DNA of 64,000 bases from Reticulitermes speratus (GCA_021186555.1 JAJKFL010000003.1:42056408-42120407); one strand, 5' to 3'; shown: positions 1 to 10,817, numbered from the stretch's first letter. The notes: generated by a model not told the origin, from the letters alone. Program-made: numbers and translations.

Positions 1-79
1 GTCATAAACAAGTACGCCAATTTTTCACATAACTGATTTACCCATGGCAAGATGTGCATGATATGAACTTCTACTATGC

Positions 80-427
80 CAGGGGTGGCCAAACTTGCTT
101 AACGTAAGAGCCACATCCGACAAACTTCAGATGTTTCAGAGCCGCAAGACATGAACAAATAAAACACACACGTTTTTATTGTTACGTGCACATTTTGTTA
201 CAAAAATTCTTAAATATATTTACTCGCCATGAACATTAAACTTGCGTTTTAATCCAGTGGACTCTCAGTTTATGCACGGTAAATAATTATAGAGTTTAAA
301 ATCTTTTTATTTGCCTTTTATATGAATTGTAATGGAAAAAGGAGCTCAGCCAACATATTTCCGCGAGCCGCATATTATATGACAAAGAGCCGCACGTGGC
401 TCGCGAGCCGCGGTTTGGTCACCCCTG
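80..427. mobile_element. Non-autonomous hAT-type MITE
   Basis: A 348-bp element starts CAGGGGTGGCCAAAC and ends GTTTGGTCACCCCTG, giving 15-bp terminal inverted repeats with one mismatch. It is flanked by an exact 8-bp direct repeat, TACTATGC, at 72-79 and 428-435. An 8-bp duplication and CAGGG termini are typical of hAT transposons. The interior has no open frame. Its right end is rich in GAGCCGC/GCGGCTC words that can pair with each other, a usual subterminal feature of this type of element. It would need a transposase supplied elsewhere. Confidence 0.92.
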
Positions 428-435
428 TACTATGC

Positions 436-1052
436 CACTGGGTGCAATGTTAGACAGAAGCCCGTAGTCCCAGCACTATAGGAAACAAACATTCTGCTAC
501 TTTACGTACATTCGTTTGTCCCGCAGTTTTGTGCACTCAAAAACAAATTCTTCTAAGAACTGACCAGAGGTGTTCTTGACAATAAGCTCCTCATATCAGT
601 TCAGTCAGCTGTTAAATTTAAAATACGCCCAAAAGTCTGCGAACGAAATTTAACACGTCTATAACCAGTGATTCACTAGTTGGTACCATCAGATCCCAAG
701 GTAAAGAACATTTCCGCGTGGTCGCCACGACGTCACTTTACATGTTAAAAAAAATGTTCCATGCACAAGAATTGCACAACTTTTCCAAGCTCTGTTTCAT
801 TGTCATTTTAGGACCCTAAAACAAGTGGCTGTATTGTTTCTACCGCCTTACAAGTTCGGCCTCTGTCATTTTGTTGTTAGTCCAGTCGTACAAAAAGTTC
901 ACCAGTTTCGTGAAAATCATAGTGCATTTAAACATCTGGAATAGGATAACAAACAAATACACACAGTGGCGTAAGCAAAGCACATTGCATCTTAAGGCAG
1001 GACACTAGGATGAGTGGAGCGTATTCAAGTGGTCTTACCTATTGCATCCTTT
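436..1052. other. No feature seen
   Basis: Unique-looking AT-rich DNA with no open frame of note, no recognisable repeat and no RNA signal that I can support. Confidence 0.6.
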
Positions 1053-1236
1053 CGACTAATAAACAGTCACCGACCATCCAAAGGATTATAGTGCTTTTAT
1101 CCTCAGGATCGTAGAAGTGCTTCATCCCGAAGAAGATGGCAGCACGATGTTTCGAAATGTCGGTTAACTATTTACCAGCCGACAGCGCCTAACATCCCAG
1201 AAGACTTGAGTGTTCAGTAACACCGCTGTGATAACC
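1053..1236 (+). mobile_element. Hairpin-family repeat (GAAACGTCGG type), copy 1
   Basis: This stretch shares ordered blocks with the repeats at 8437, 9111, 21025 and 43737. They are a CGACTAA...CACCGAC block, GAAGAAGATGGC, TTTCGAAATGTCGGTTAAC, TTACCAGC, AACATCCCAGAAGA, and a terminal CAGTAACACCGCTGTGATAA block. No coding capacity is visible. The family is defined here only by comparison within the window. Confidence 0.6.
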
Positions 1237-1430
1237 TCACATATCGCATAAAAACTAAGCATTTTAATTTCCTGTAACGAAAACAGTCAAAGAACGTAAT
1301 TCGTCATATTTGTGATGATTACAACTACATATCCGTTTCCTTACCTTGTTTCAAAAGGCGATATTAAGTTGTATTAAGCTGTATTCTGCAGTACGCACTT
1401 TCGAAGTCAGTAGTGGTTCAGATTATTGTT

Positions 1431-1464
1431 GGGGTGGGGTTTGTGGGGGCAGGGGGGAGGGGGT
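1431..1464 (+). other. G-tract cluster (potential G-quadruplex)
   Basis: Four separate runs of four to six G (GGGG, GGGG, GGGGG, GGGGGG) followed by a fifth run of five lie within 34 bases, with loops of one to four bases. This meets the usual G-quadruplex pattern. No gene or promoter is attached to it. Confidence 0.6.
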
Positions 1465-2800
1465 GTCTGTACAAAAGGAGGGGATACAGCAAGACTAATG
1501 ACGGTCTTCCTGCAGTTGTGTGTGCGACAGTTCGCGTTGAAAGGAAGAAAAGAATGAATAAGACACAGAAAAACACACATACGCAAGTAACAGGCAAGAA
1601 TGAGCTAGGGGAAAAAGAGAAACGCTGATATAGTGCACAGACTCCATTGCTGAATTCGTGTCTTTTGTTTACTAATGTTATTATTTTACTATTTTCATTG
1701 TATCACAACTGGGTTTTGTACTTTCAGTAGAATACTGGTTTATTTTCGTTGCATGTCTCGGTAATTTATTTTGCCACCGCCAGGCAAAAGTTTACATGAA
1801 TGTTAAACTGAAATGCGTTTTCCTATTTCATAAAAATCGTAATATCGAATTAAATTTCTTTAAAATTTTCACACTGAAGAATGTCCATTGCAGATGTCAG
1901 AAGGCATGCGAAAGTGCACTGATTGTATAAAAACTGAGTTAGTACTTGAGAATTAGGTTCTTCTGGGCCATGACACTGCGCCACACCAGAAGAACGGAAG
2001 CCCCATCCTCATCGCTGTGACTGTCTCGGAGCTCGCGCCTACAGCAGTTACTGCGACATACAAATTTCGCCACAGACTGCGACATTGGAACGTGTGAAAC
2101 ACTTTATTATAAAACAACCTGGTAACTTTGTTACTGTGTTACATGATACCAGGTGCTAGCTGTCGTTATATGACTTTCAGATGTCGTCTTCTGCTACTGC
2201 CATGGCCACCACCTTGCTAAACCTTCCCATATGCAGCTAAATACATCTAAAACTATGGGAAAATAATCATTTACTGAGCTGCCTTGGCCATCGGTTACAG
2301 AAGGGAATATTTCCTACTAAGATACTTCCTTTCCCTGTTGAAAGGTAAGGTGGTAAACCCCAGAAATCACTTGAGTTATAGTGTTTAAACCATACACAGA
2401 GTGTTTTCAGTTGTATTATTTATAATCATTTACAAAACCCTGACGCTTAAAATGAGCTCTTACGTAACACTTCTAAGGCCTAATTTTGTTAAAATGTGAG
2501 GCAGAACAGAGGCAGAACAATTCAGCCCATCTGTTCACCGGCTGCAGACAAAATTTCTTTGAACGTCATGTGAAAGGGGAGACAGAAAAGAGACAACAAT
2601 TTCCGGGCAGAACTTGTGAGACCTATTTTATGTTACACCGAATTCTGTTCCCACAGACATGTCAGTACCACTGCTGCTGCTACAGTGCATGTTTATGAAG
2701 AACGTAGGTGTTACGTACACAATCTGTGTATCATATATACGTCACATTTTTCGATAAATATTGGTGGTGCTTTTGCTAACCGTCAGGTCATCCTGGTGAA
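1465..2800. other. No feature seen
   Basis: AT-rich DNA without a recognisable gene or repeat. Short open frames at 2486-2698 and 2616-2840 overlap in different frames and show no motif. Confidence 0.6.
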
Positions 2801-3065
2801 GGGCCCCTCAGCAAATGCTACGGACGAACCGCAACCTTGAGGCTTATTGTGCAACCCTGTGATTTAAGATGATTAATTTTTTCGTTTTACCTTGTAATGG
2901 AGCACCGGTGGAATGAAATTGACAGGGGAAAATCAAAGTACTTGGAGAAAATCCTATCCCAGTGCCACTTTGTCCACCATAAATCCCACATGGACTGACC
3001 CGAAATCGAACCCGGGCCTCCGCGGTGAGAGGCCGTCGACTATCGGCCTGAGCCATCGCACGGCC
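2801..3065 (-). mobile_element. tRNA-derived SINE, family A, copy 1
   Basis: Read on the minus strand it starts GGCCGTGCGATGGCTCAGG (box A-like TGGCTCAGG) and has a box B-like GGGTTCGATTTCGG. The conserved body follows (CAGTCCATGTGGGATTTATGG, then GACAAAGTGGCACTGGGATAGG in pieces), and it ends ...GTCCGTAGCATTTGCTGAGG. Three other copies are at 3781, 17007 and 21781. A possible target duplication is GGTCATCCT (2786-2794) against GGTCACCCT (3068-3076), with one mismatch. Open frames within it on both strands are SINE sequence, not genes. Confidence 0.85.
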
Positions 3066-3296
3066 TTGGTCACCCTTCCTAATAAGCAAACTATAATGTC
3101 AAAACACTGTAGTAAAGCAAAAGGGAAAGTAGCAGCAAAGGAAAGATTTTTTTTAAAGCACCGAGAGAGACAGGAAAGAAAAGAAGCCTGGTCTTCAACT
3201 GGAAGTCGGTCGAGCGGGATCTCCTGCTTAGCTTGAAGGGTGATGAATTGCAGGGGCTAAGCAGATTGCTGGGACTTCAACCCTGCTCATGATTTA

Positions 3297-3322
3297 TTAT
3301 GTATGTATGTATGCATGTATGC
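3297..3322. repeat. (ATGT)n microsatellite
   Basis: Imperfect ATGT tetranucleotide run with one ATGC unit. It is followed about 30 bases later by a run of twelve G at 3353-3364. Confidence 0.85.
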
Positions 3323-3364
3323 AACCATGATACTGGACCAACTTTACAGAGAGGGGGGGGGGGG

Positions 3365-3770
3365 TTGATATCTGCGGGGGTAAAGGAAAGGGGCAAAGCA
3401 GAGGGGCTTTGAGAGAGAAAAAAGAAAAAAGGAGGTTGGCGTGGGGATAAGATTGAGCAAATATTGCAGTGTGGAGAGTTTAGTTGACGGCCGTACTGAT
3501 TATGTTTTGAGGAAATGAAAAGTGTATGAGTTGGCGAGTTCGCTTTTTCTTGTCACTCTTTTCATTTATATTCTTGAGTGGGAGAAAATTGGGCATTTCT
3601 TAAGAGGGGTTTGCAGACAAAGGCTGCAGGATGGTTCACAATGCAGCTGCACTAATATATGAAACTATATGAGCACAGAAAGCGCGGTTAGGTACGAAAA
3701 CTGAAACTACGCCAGGCCTGTTATAGATGGATGTAGTTCCCAATTCTTAAATATACTGGAAGCACAATTT
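3365..3770. other. No feature seen (purine-rich)
   Basis: G/A-rich stretch between a G-run and the next SINE; no gene or known repeat recognised. Confidence 0.55.
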
Positions 3771-3780
3771 AAAAGCCCCA

Positions 3781-4061
3781 GGGCCGTGCCATGGCTCAGG
3801 CGGTTAGTTGCCGGCCTCTCACCGCGGAGGTCGGGTTCGATGTCGGGTCGGTCCATGTGGGATTTGTGGCGGACAAAGTGGCACTGAGACAGGTTTCTTC
3901 TCTGAGTACTTCGGTTTTCCCCTGTCAATTTCATTCCACCGGTGCTACACTAAATGGAAAAAAATCATCATCGTCTTCATCTTCATCAAAGGGTTGCACA
4001 ATAAGCCTTAAGGCTAAGGTGCGTCCGTAGCATCTGCTGCGGGGCCATTCAATAAATAAAA
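3781..4061 (+). mobile_element. tRNA-derived SINE, family A, copy 2
   Basis: Starts GGGCCGTGCCATGGCTCAGG, carries a box B-like GGGTTCGATGTCGG, and has the shared body and the end GCGTCCGTAGCATCTGCTGC followed by an A-rich tail (AATAAATAAAAAAAA). It is flanked by AAAAGCCCCA (3771-3780) and AAAAGCGCCA (4062-4071), a 10-bp target duplication with one difference. A small TC-rich trinucleotide expansion interrupts the 3' part near 3965-3990. Confidence 0.9.
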
Positions 4062-4071
4062 AAAAGCGCCA

Positions 4072-6192
4072 ACCGTCACAAGCGAAATAAATTTGTTTTA
4101 CAATTTAAATCAATAAGCGTTAATACGTAAATAAAATATACTATTCACAAAATTATTCTCATTCTGTTCTTCGAATTAATAACAAACGCCATCTTGCAAA
4201 GCATTCCTTGAAACTGTGCCATTTAACTAGACAAGAACTTCTCTAATTTCATGGAACACGGAGCTAAATTAAAGTGTTCAAAAAGTTCCGCAGTTTGAAT
4301 GTATGTTAAGCGTGATAAATCCACTTCATCAATTCATACCACGTTTCCTCATGCTTCGTATTAGGCCTAATATCAGATTCCCATCTAAATACACAGCCTT
4401 GTTATTCCAATGGAATGGTCTCCCTCAGTCTCTCACCTCTCCGTCTGTGCTGCTTGTCCCCTGCACTATATATCAGTCACTCCATGACAACCGAATCTTT
4501 CCACATGAAACCCTCTTATGCTCATTTACTTACTGAAGGTCTCTCCCTTAATTCTGAAATAACGAACATGAAGCCAGTAACACAGCCACCTTCTCTAACA
4601 CACATAAATTCAATGTCATATTCTGTCTATTAAAAGGTCAGCCATCTTACCGTGTGTTTCACATGAGAAGTTTGAAAATTACATTCTTGAGCATAGCGAA
4701 ATTCAGTTGTGTGACCAATGGCGATATTTCGGTCTGCTTTACAGTGTACCGTTAGACCAATAAAACCGTGGAAATAAAAAGAGATTGTCTTGTGTCGATT
4801 ATGTGGTACAGAATTCCGTAATTTATTATGCTCGACTAGAGGTTCCAAAAGTGTACACTCGCTTGTACGCCTTCAGAAAGCAGGGAGACAGAATGCGATT
4901 CTATTAGTACTGCCGGAGGACATGGCTTCTGAATCAAGATTCGCCACTGACTCTAAACAACTTATCATTAGCAATTTCCCGTAAACTCCCACTAGGAACT
5001 ACTGGCACAGAATCTCCTAACAACCTACATCTATCGATGTGGTGTGCAGAGAACCGATCAAACGGGCAGTCTAATTTCTCCGACCTCCGTCCTTCCTTTC
5101 AGGTTTTGCGACTAAAGCTACGTGTATTCTTCATTTTCCGCACACGTGTTAAACGTCCAGCTCACATAGCCCCTCTAATAACATCTGGTAAAAGGCCTAA
5201 ATGTTTAAGCTCTCCATTATGATACCTTCAAAGTCCTACTCGTGCTTATACGCAAATAATGTTATCCGAATCCCATCTTCGAATATCGTTTGCTATGAAT
5301 CCTTTTTCTCTAAGGCCAGTTACCAATCTAAAACCAATATAAAGAACGCCCGAGGTCTTCACATCCCAGAAATCGCTTTCTCAAGTCTAGGCCAGGGCAT
5401 TAGCCATCGTGAGGCTCTTCGTGGTTTTCGTCAATCCCCCAAGACAAATTCTAAGACAGAATCGCACATTAGAACACGGCCGCTTACTCCTGCGCGTTTT
5501 TAAATTCGTTAGTCACTAAAACAGCTACAACGTCTTGGTTATGACAGCGTCGTTAAATAACACACAAATAAAAACAAAAATGTACAAGAAGAGGTAACAT
5601 AATTCTGCATGTTTTAAACTTCATATTTTTGTTTAGAAGTCGTGAAAATAGACAGAAACACGCAATAAATGGTAGTAACCACTCCCAAAATGTTTTCTAA
5701 CTTTAAACTTCAACAGGAATGTTAATGTAAAGGACTTGAATTAAATACAACTTTAGAATTCTTTAGTCTTAGCTTTTTACCACTGCTGCATTTTTCTCTT
5801 GGGAATGTGAAGAATCATGGAAAACTTGTGTGAAGAGCCAACGTCAGCATTTTGACAGCTCACGGCAGCTTGATATGCAAGCTACACATCGCCCAACATG
5901 TGCAGACTTATGAATGTGTTTCAACACAGCGCAGCTCTGCTGCAGCAAAATGAGGCAACCGGCAGCCCGACGACACGCAGTCTGGAAGACCAAGTGTTCT
6001 CGACGTTCTACCCTGAGATCATAGACCACTTAATATGAGGAATGACCCAAAAAGGGGCTACACACTACTAAGCCTCTCCAGCTATCTGCACTAGCTGAAA
6101 AACAGAGATAGATCAAGAATTCGAAATTAGAGAGGCTGTCCTGAAGAATGCCCTTGTGATTGCAATATTCCAATGCCCAATTTTTAAATTAT
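4072..6192. other. No supported feature
   Basis: About 2.1 kb with several short overlapping open frames (for example 4303-4536 and 5201-5503) but no recognisable domain, splice-consistent chain or repeat family. Confidence 0.55.
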
Positions 6193-6490
6193 GAGCCGGG
6201 ATGGCGTAGTCGGTATAGCGTTTCGATACGGGCTGGAAGGCTTGGGGATCTAAACCCGGCAGGGACAAGAGTTTTCTCTTTTCCAAAACCGTACAGACCG
6301 GGTCTGGAGCACAACAAGCCTCCTCCTATTCAATGGGTACTTGTTTTCTCTCTCGTGGTTAAGCGTCCGAGGAGTGAATTTGACCACCAACCTACATCTA
6401 GTGCCGACTTTAAGAATGAGTGAAGCTAGGCCTATACCTCTACTCCCCTACATGCCTTCATGGCGTAAACAGGGGAACCTTTCCTTTATT
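6193..6490 (+). mobile_element. tRNA-derived SINE, family C, copy 1
   Basis: Head GAGCCGGGATGGCGTAGTCGG (in two parts GAGCCGGGATGG and CGTAGTCGG) is a tRNA-like 5' end. The family body follows: CCGTACAGACCG, AATGGGTAC, a degenerate CGGCC...TTGACCACC block, CTACATCTAGTGCCGA, TACCTCTACTCCCC and CCTTCATGGCG. It ends in AACCTTTCCTTTA, a diverged form of the family's CTTTACCTTACC tail. It is the most decayed of the full-length C copies, and no clear target duplication is visible. Confidence 0.8.
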
Positions 6491-7261
6491 GTCCACACTA
6501 CGCGCCAAGAAATATGGAGTCAGTGATGTTCATACGAATTACGCCAAGTACTAGTTTATGCCAAAGCAATGTACTTTACAGCAATGACACATCGATTTAT
6601 TTAAGCTACAAATAACATTATACGGGATTAATATAATGTTTTCGATTTACTGATTGATTGATCGACTGATTGTTGATTTATTTAATCCTTTTTTCAATTT
6701 TTAGAATTACGTAGCGTCGAATGGTAGGCTTATTCATGAAACATGAATTGGAGCAAAAGGCAAAGAACGCGATCGTGGTGTGTTTAATGTAGTTATCACA
6801 AATTTATCTGGCGAGCTGAAGAGAAACATCAGCCCATATAGCTGAACTCCGATCCTAATTTTGTACAAAAGTGTCACCTACACTGTGGTTGGAATACAGA
6901 AATGGACTTCTCTTTGTCTTCGAACAGTATATTGGCCGTAGGATTCATACGAAACACAAGCTTACCAGTGTCCACGAGGAAAAGTACAAGGCCAGGCAGA
7001 ACGAAACTCCACTTTCAGTGAGTGTTAGCATTGAAGAGAGAGGAACAGGACAGAGTGGAGGCGAGAAATATTACAGTAATAATTTGTTATGTCGATACTT
7101 ACGGCCCACATACCTCTTCCTTACTATAGCTACAAAGAGCAAGAGAGGAGAGTGTTATGATCATTTACTTCTTACTTGCCATTCTGTTATCATTGGCTTT
7201 TGCATCTACCAGAGTTCACAAGCCCTTAATCCATCCTTCTTCCCTTATTATTTTAAATATT
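6491..7261. other. Mostly featureless; short GATT repeat
   Basis: A short imperfect GATT run at 6651-6676 is the only repeat seen. The 194-codon open frame at 6871-7455 runs through this DNA into the next SINE and is not credible as a gene. Confidence 0.55.
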
Positions 7262-7273
7262 ACTCTGCAAGGA

Positions 7274-7560
7274 AGGGCCGGGACAGCGTAGTTGGTATAG
7301 CGACTCGCTACAGGCTGGATGGCCCGGGTATCGAATCCTGGTGGGGGCGAGACTTTCTGCACCCGTACAGACCGCTCGTGGAGCCCACCCAGCCTCCTGT
7401 AAAATGGGTACCGGGTCTCTTTCCTGGGGGTAAAGCAGCCGGGGCGTGGCGCTGACCACCGAACCTCATCTAGCACCGAGATTAAAGAAAGAGTAAAGCT
7501 ATACCCCTACTCCCCCTCTAGGCCTTCATGGCCTGCTCTAGGGCCAATTTTACGTCACTG
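7274..7560 (+). mobile_element. tRNA-derived SINE, family C, copy 2, with target duplication
   Basis: Head GGGCCGGGACAGCGTAG with box A-like TAGTTGGTATAG and box B-like GGTATCGAATCC. The body has CCGTACAGACCGC, TGGGTACCGGGTCTC, GGTAAAGCAGCCGGGGCG and CTTCATGGCC. It is bounded by an exact 12-bp direct repeat, ACTCTGCAAGGA, at 7262-7273 and 7561-7572, which fixes the insertion boundaries and shows LINE-type target-primed integration. Confidence 0.94.
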
Positions 7561-7636
7561 ACTCTGCAAGGACGGTTATTAGTTCTCAGTTCAAAGAATA
7601 AAAATCACACGCACATGTACACAGCCACACATACCA

Positions 7637-7680
<44 letters not shown>
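7637..7680. repeat. (AT)n microsatellite
   Basis: About 44 bases of almost pure AT dinucleotide repeat. Confidence 0.95.
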
Positions 7681-7683
<3 letters not shown>

Positions 7684-7960
7684 AGTCTGTTGTGCACACA
7701 GAATGAAAACTGGCGTAATATTTTCTGTTACTTTCAATCCGCAGCCGATCACCAGTCATGAGAAAAATTTAACCCTTAACACACCTACGTAATTCCGCGT
7801 GAAAGCTGTTTCTGGAATCTAGTGGAGCTATTTATTCGCCGCACAGCACAGCACACACGCAACGTGCGGTAGTTCAATGTCCATGTAAGAAAATAAGGCT
7901 CTGGTCAGTAGTTGCACAGCCCTCTGCTTCTGCTGTCAAATCATACATTTATGTTTTATG

Positions 7961-8130
7961 TGGCGTCCCAGCTGAGTAGTTCCCATGTTTTCTTCGTAAT
8001 CTAAAGGTCCCGAGTTCGAATAAAATCCCGAAAGCCTCAGACAGAGTATTTTGAGGTCTCTTTCACATCCCCTAGGAAAGCACTAAAATGCTACCTTAAA
8101 ACAGGCCCAAATCTTTCCCTTCAACTGACA
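7961..8130 (+). mobile_element. SINE-like repeat, family E, copy 1
   Basis: A box B-like GGTCCCGAGTTCGAATAA is followed by a body with TTTTGAGGTC, CCCCTAGGAAAGCACTAAAA and TGCTACCTTAAAA. The same order is seen at 46250-46420 and, weaker, at 47540-47650 and 63886-64000. This suggests a decayed tRNA-derived SINE. The 5' limit and tail are not clear. Confidence 0.5.
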
Positions 8131-8436
8131 CCATGGAGCAGGGTCAGTCTTCGTGCAGCTAAAAGTCACTCGCCTGGTCACAAAATTCCTCTCCGCCCAT
8201 GAAAGGAAGGTTTATGGCATGCCAATTGCCACTTTCCGGTGCCACGTGACATCCATCTTAACATCCGCTTTAACATTGCATTCTTCAATGCCTAGACCTC
8301 CCTCAATGACCGACCCTCCAGGTATGCTACAGACATTTTGCATTGATTCCTCTACTCTATGTATGCTAAATATTTCATATATTTCTCTACACTTAGTGAC
8401 ATTTGGAAGCCCACAAGTTACAAAAGATTTCCAGAA

Positions 8437-8625
8437 GTCTTCGCTCTTCTGGGATGTTACGCAGCCTAGATTGGTAGTTAGTTATCGACGTTTCGAAAAA
8501 CCCTATCGGTCCCATCTTCAAGGTCCAAGCAGTGAGAAGTTGTCCCGAAACGTCGGTAACCAACTACCAATCTACGCTGCGTAACATCTCAGAAGAACGA
8601 ATATCTCATTTGCACCGCGGCGGAA
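8437..8625. mobile_element. Hairpin-family repeat, copy 2 (best preserved foldback)
   Basis: Left arm (about 8444-8496) and right arm (about 8541-8598) are inverted copies. CTTCTGGGATGTTACGCAGC and GATTGGTAGTTAGTTATCGA on the left face CCAACTACCAATCTACGC and GCGTAACATCTCAGAAG on the right. The loop holds a minus-strand GAAGATGGGACC. Each arm holds GAAACGTCG in opposite orientation. The right end is ATATCTCATTTGCACCGCGG, the shared family end. No coding capacity. Confidence 0.75.
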
Positions 8626-8643
8626 GACTGAAATCACGCAAAA

Positions 8644-8830
8644 TACAGTCGAACTCGGTTATAACGTCATGAAAGGGGTTGAATATTTGTGTCGTTATAA
8701 ACGAGTGTTGTTATAACCGAGCAGAATAATGTTATGGTTAACGGCGGGAATTAATTGGTATCAGAGAATAACTGACGCTATAGAAGAGGTGTCGTATAAA
8801 CGGATGTCGTCATAACCGGGTACGACTGTA
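8644..8830. mobile_element. Tc1/mariner-type MITE with internal subrepeats
   Basis: The element starts TACAGTCGAACTCGG and ends CCGGGTACGACTGTA, giving about 21-bp terminal inverted repeats with three mismatches, bounded by TA as for Tc1/mariner insertions. Related GTTATAACCG and GTCGTTATAAACG words recur inside, so the left half can also fold on itself. It has no open frame. It begins about 20 bp beyond the previous hairpin element. Confidence 0.8.
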
Positions 8831-9110
8831 TTTCCAATTCTCGGCGCTCTTATGACCTATGACGTTGATGGGGAGATTTGGTACTGCTAATTTTAAATGA
8901 TTTTTGATTCACAGTACGCAAATCCGTACAATACACAAACGATGGCCTTTCACCTTAGGGGCTCGGAGAGTCTATAACCTTTCTTCGCATGAAGGTAGCA
9001 CGCTACGGAATGTGACAAAGAGCTTCTCACTTCTTGATATCGTTAATGAGGTCGGCATAACGTAGAATAAACCATTACAGGCACAACTGCAGTAAAGCAA
9101 AATGTTTAAC

Positions 9111-9284
9111 TGAAGACTGAAGTCTTTCGAGATGTCAGTTCGTGTCGACTACTAAGCAATTACCGACGTGTCCAAGCATCGCAGTGCCTTCGTCTCAGTG
9201 TCTGTCCCCGGCAAATAAATACCAGTCGACGCGACGTAATATCGCAGAAGAATTGAATCTTCAGCAACACCGCTGTGAGAACCC
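9111..9284 (+). mobile_element. Hairpin-family repeat, copy 3
   Basis: Shares TCGACTACTAAGCAATTACC, CGACGTGTCC, CAGTGCCTTCGTCTCAG, GTCGACGCGACGTAATATC, GCAGAAGAATTGAATCTTCA and GCAACACCGCTGTGAGAACC with the copies at 1053, 21025 and 43737. The central GAAACGTCGG segment seen in others is missing or deleted. Confidence 0.65.
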
Positions 9285-9649
9285 CGATCTCGCAATGTGA
9301 CTAATTTACAATAGAAGCATTTATGTGAGCAAACTTACAGACATATACTATTTTCAATTATAAGAAACGTGGGAAAAAAACATCTAAACTTTACATAAAA
9401 TGCTGGAAACTGGAAAGGGGTATAATGTGATTCTAAAAATTTGCATTTAGCTTGTCTGAAGACAACTGCAGAACGTTATCTTATGGTAGATCCGGCTTCA
9501 CTGTTTGTTCCTCGTTCTTTCCAACAGTTTAAAAGAACTTCTACAATCTTCATTTTAAACATAGGCGGAAGAACAAAGACAGTCTCCATATTTTTCCGCT
9601 GAATTTTTTAATGGGCCAACCCTTTTCATTTCCACTATACTTTAATATA
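9285..9649. other. No feature seen
   Basis: AT-rich sequence with no recognisable repeat or gene. Confidence 0.55.
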
Positions 9650-9800
9650 AGGTAAAGTTTTCCCTGTCCACGTCATGAAGGTATACAGGGGAGTAGAAGT
9701 ATAGCTCCACTCATTCTTAACCTCGGCACTACATAGAGGTGAGTGGTTAACTACGTGCCCCGGTCGCTTTGCTCCGGGAAAGAGCCCCACTATAGTTTAA
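9650..9800 (-). mobile_element. SINE family C, 5'-truncated copy 3
   Basis: On the minus strand this is the 3' half of family C: GGAGCAAAGCGACCGGGGC, TTAACCACTC, CTCTATGTAGTGCCGAGG, TACTTCTACTCCCC, CTTCATGACG, and the tail AACTTTACCTT. The tRNA-like head is missing. It lies directly beside a second copy in the same orientation. Confidence 0.8.
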
Positions 9801-9804
9801 AATA

Positions 9805-10055
9805 AAGGAAAAAAGGTACAGGTTTCAATTTCTACGCCATGGAGGCATATAGGGGGATTAAAATTATAGGTCCCCCATTCTCAACCTCGTCATTACGTGG
9901 ATGTGAGTGGTTAACTTCAGGCCCCGGCCTCTTACCCCTGAGAAAGAACCCCGGTATCCATTTAATATTAGGGTGGGTGATACCTAGAGTAAGTCTGGAC
10001 TTTTTTGAGAAGAGAAATATCTTTCCCATGCCGGGATTCGAAGCTCTCACCTAAT
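9805..10055 (-). mobile_element. SINE family C, copy 4
   Basis: On the minus strand it has a box B-like GAGCTTCGAATCCCGGCATG, then AAAAAGTCCAGAC, TGGATACCGGGGTTC, GGTAAGAGGCCGGGGCC, TTAACCACTCACATCCACG and CTCCATGGCG. The head beyond the box B region is diverged. The two adjacent C copies share orientation and overlapping content, so they may be a tandem insertion or one insertion into another's tail. Confidence 0.75.
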
Positions 10056-10646
10056 AATCACTAACCTCCCATCGACAGGGCTGACAACTTAGCGTCAAAA
10101 GTAAGTCTCACCAACATGATTACACACATTACATCGTGATTGACTCAGTTTAACTGTATTGTCACTTTGAAGCCAGTCGTTATACAGCACTGCACGAAAT
10201 GTCCCTATTGTCTGGTACGCCTTTCCTATAAATTCTCTCTGCAAGTTCAAGAAGCCTGTAGAACAAAGCGCTACTGAGAGCAGCCATATCTCATAACAAA
10301 AAGTTTCGTATTGATATATGTAAGAAGTTTAATTTTAAAACTTCAATTTTTGGATTTCCCCTACGCAACATACGCTATCGTCTCTCTAAATCTAGAGATG
10401 CAAACTTCCTGCAGCGGGACCAAATGAAATCTACACACTTACATATTATAATATCTACACACATCCATATCATAATATGACATATACATAATGTCTACAA
10501 TATATTAGCAACTTCACATATTTTAATCCACATTTTATCCACATACGACGTACTAACTACGTAGTATTAGTAGCAAAATGTACTGAAGGTTATACATTTC
10601 AAAAATGTAATCCAGTTCATTATAAATGGTTTCAAGCTTGGTGTAT
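10056..10646. other. No supported feature
   Basis: AT-rich DNA; a few ACATAT/ATATGT words but no recognised repeat or gene. Confidence 0.55.
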
Positions 10647-10688
10647 ACTCCCTGAAGATGGTATTGTTAGGACGAAACATGTCGGAGT
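10647..10688 (+). ncRNA. Hammerhead-like ribozyme motif, copy 1
   Basis: Order of parts: ACTCC (10647-10651), CTGAAGA (10652-10658), an extra T, a weak hairpin GGTATTGTTAGGAC, GAAACATGTC (10674-10683), GGAGT (10684-10688). ACTCC and GGAGT pair perfectly (stem I). ACA/TGT can form a three-base-pair stem III. CTGANGA and GAA match the hammerhead core, and C sits at the cleavage position. Stem II is decayed here and the extra T departs from the canonical core, so activity is doubtful. A GTGCATTTAGTTGGTT box follows at 10717-10732, as in other copies. Confidence 0.5.
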
Positions 10689-10817
10689 GAAGCGACTATA
10701 AAATCACGTACTGCAAGTGCATTTAGTTGGTTCATTAAATGAAAATACTAGAAAGTGAAAATTTTATACCACAATAACGAAATACGTAAACATATTTAAA
10801 GGTTAAAGTAAATTTTG

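Noticed and set aside
4303..4633. Overlapping open frames that could be a LINE fragment
   Set aside because: No ordered block matches could be found in any frame.
6871..7455. Longest open frame, 194 codons, plus strand
   Set aside because: Its 3' third is the SINE at 7274-7560 and the rest has no recognisable motif; it is a chance frame joined to a repeat.
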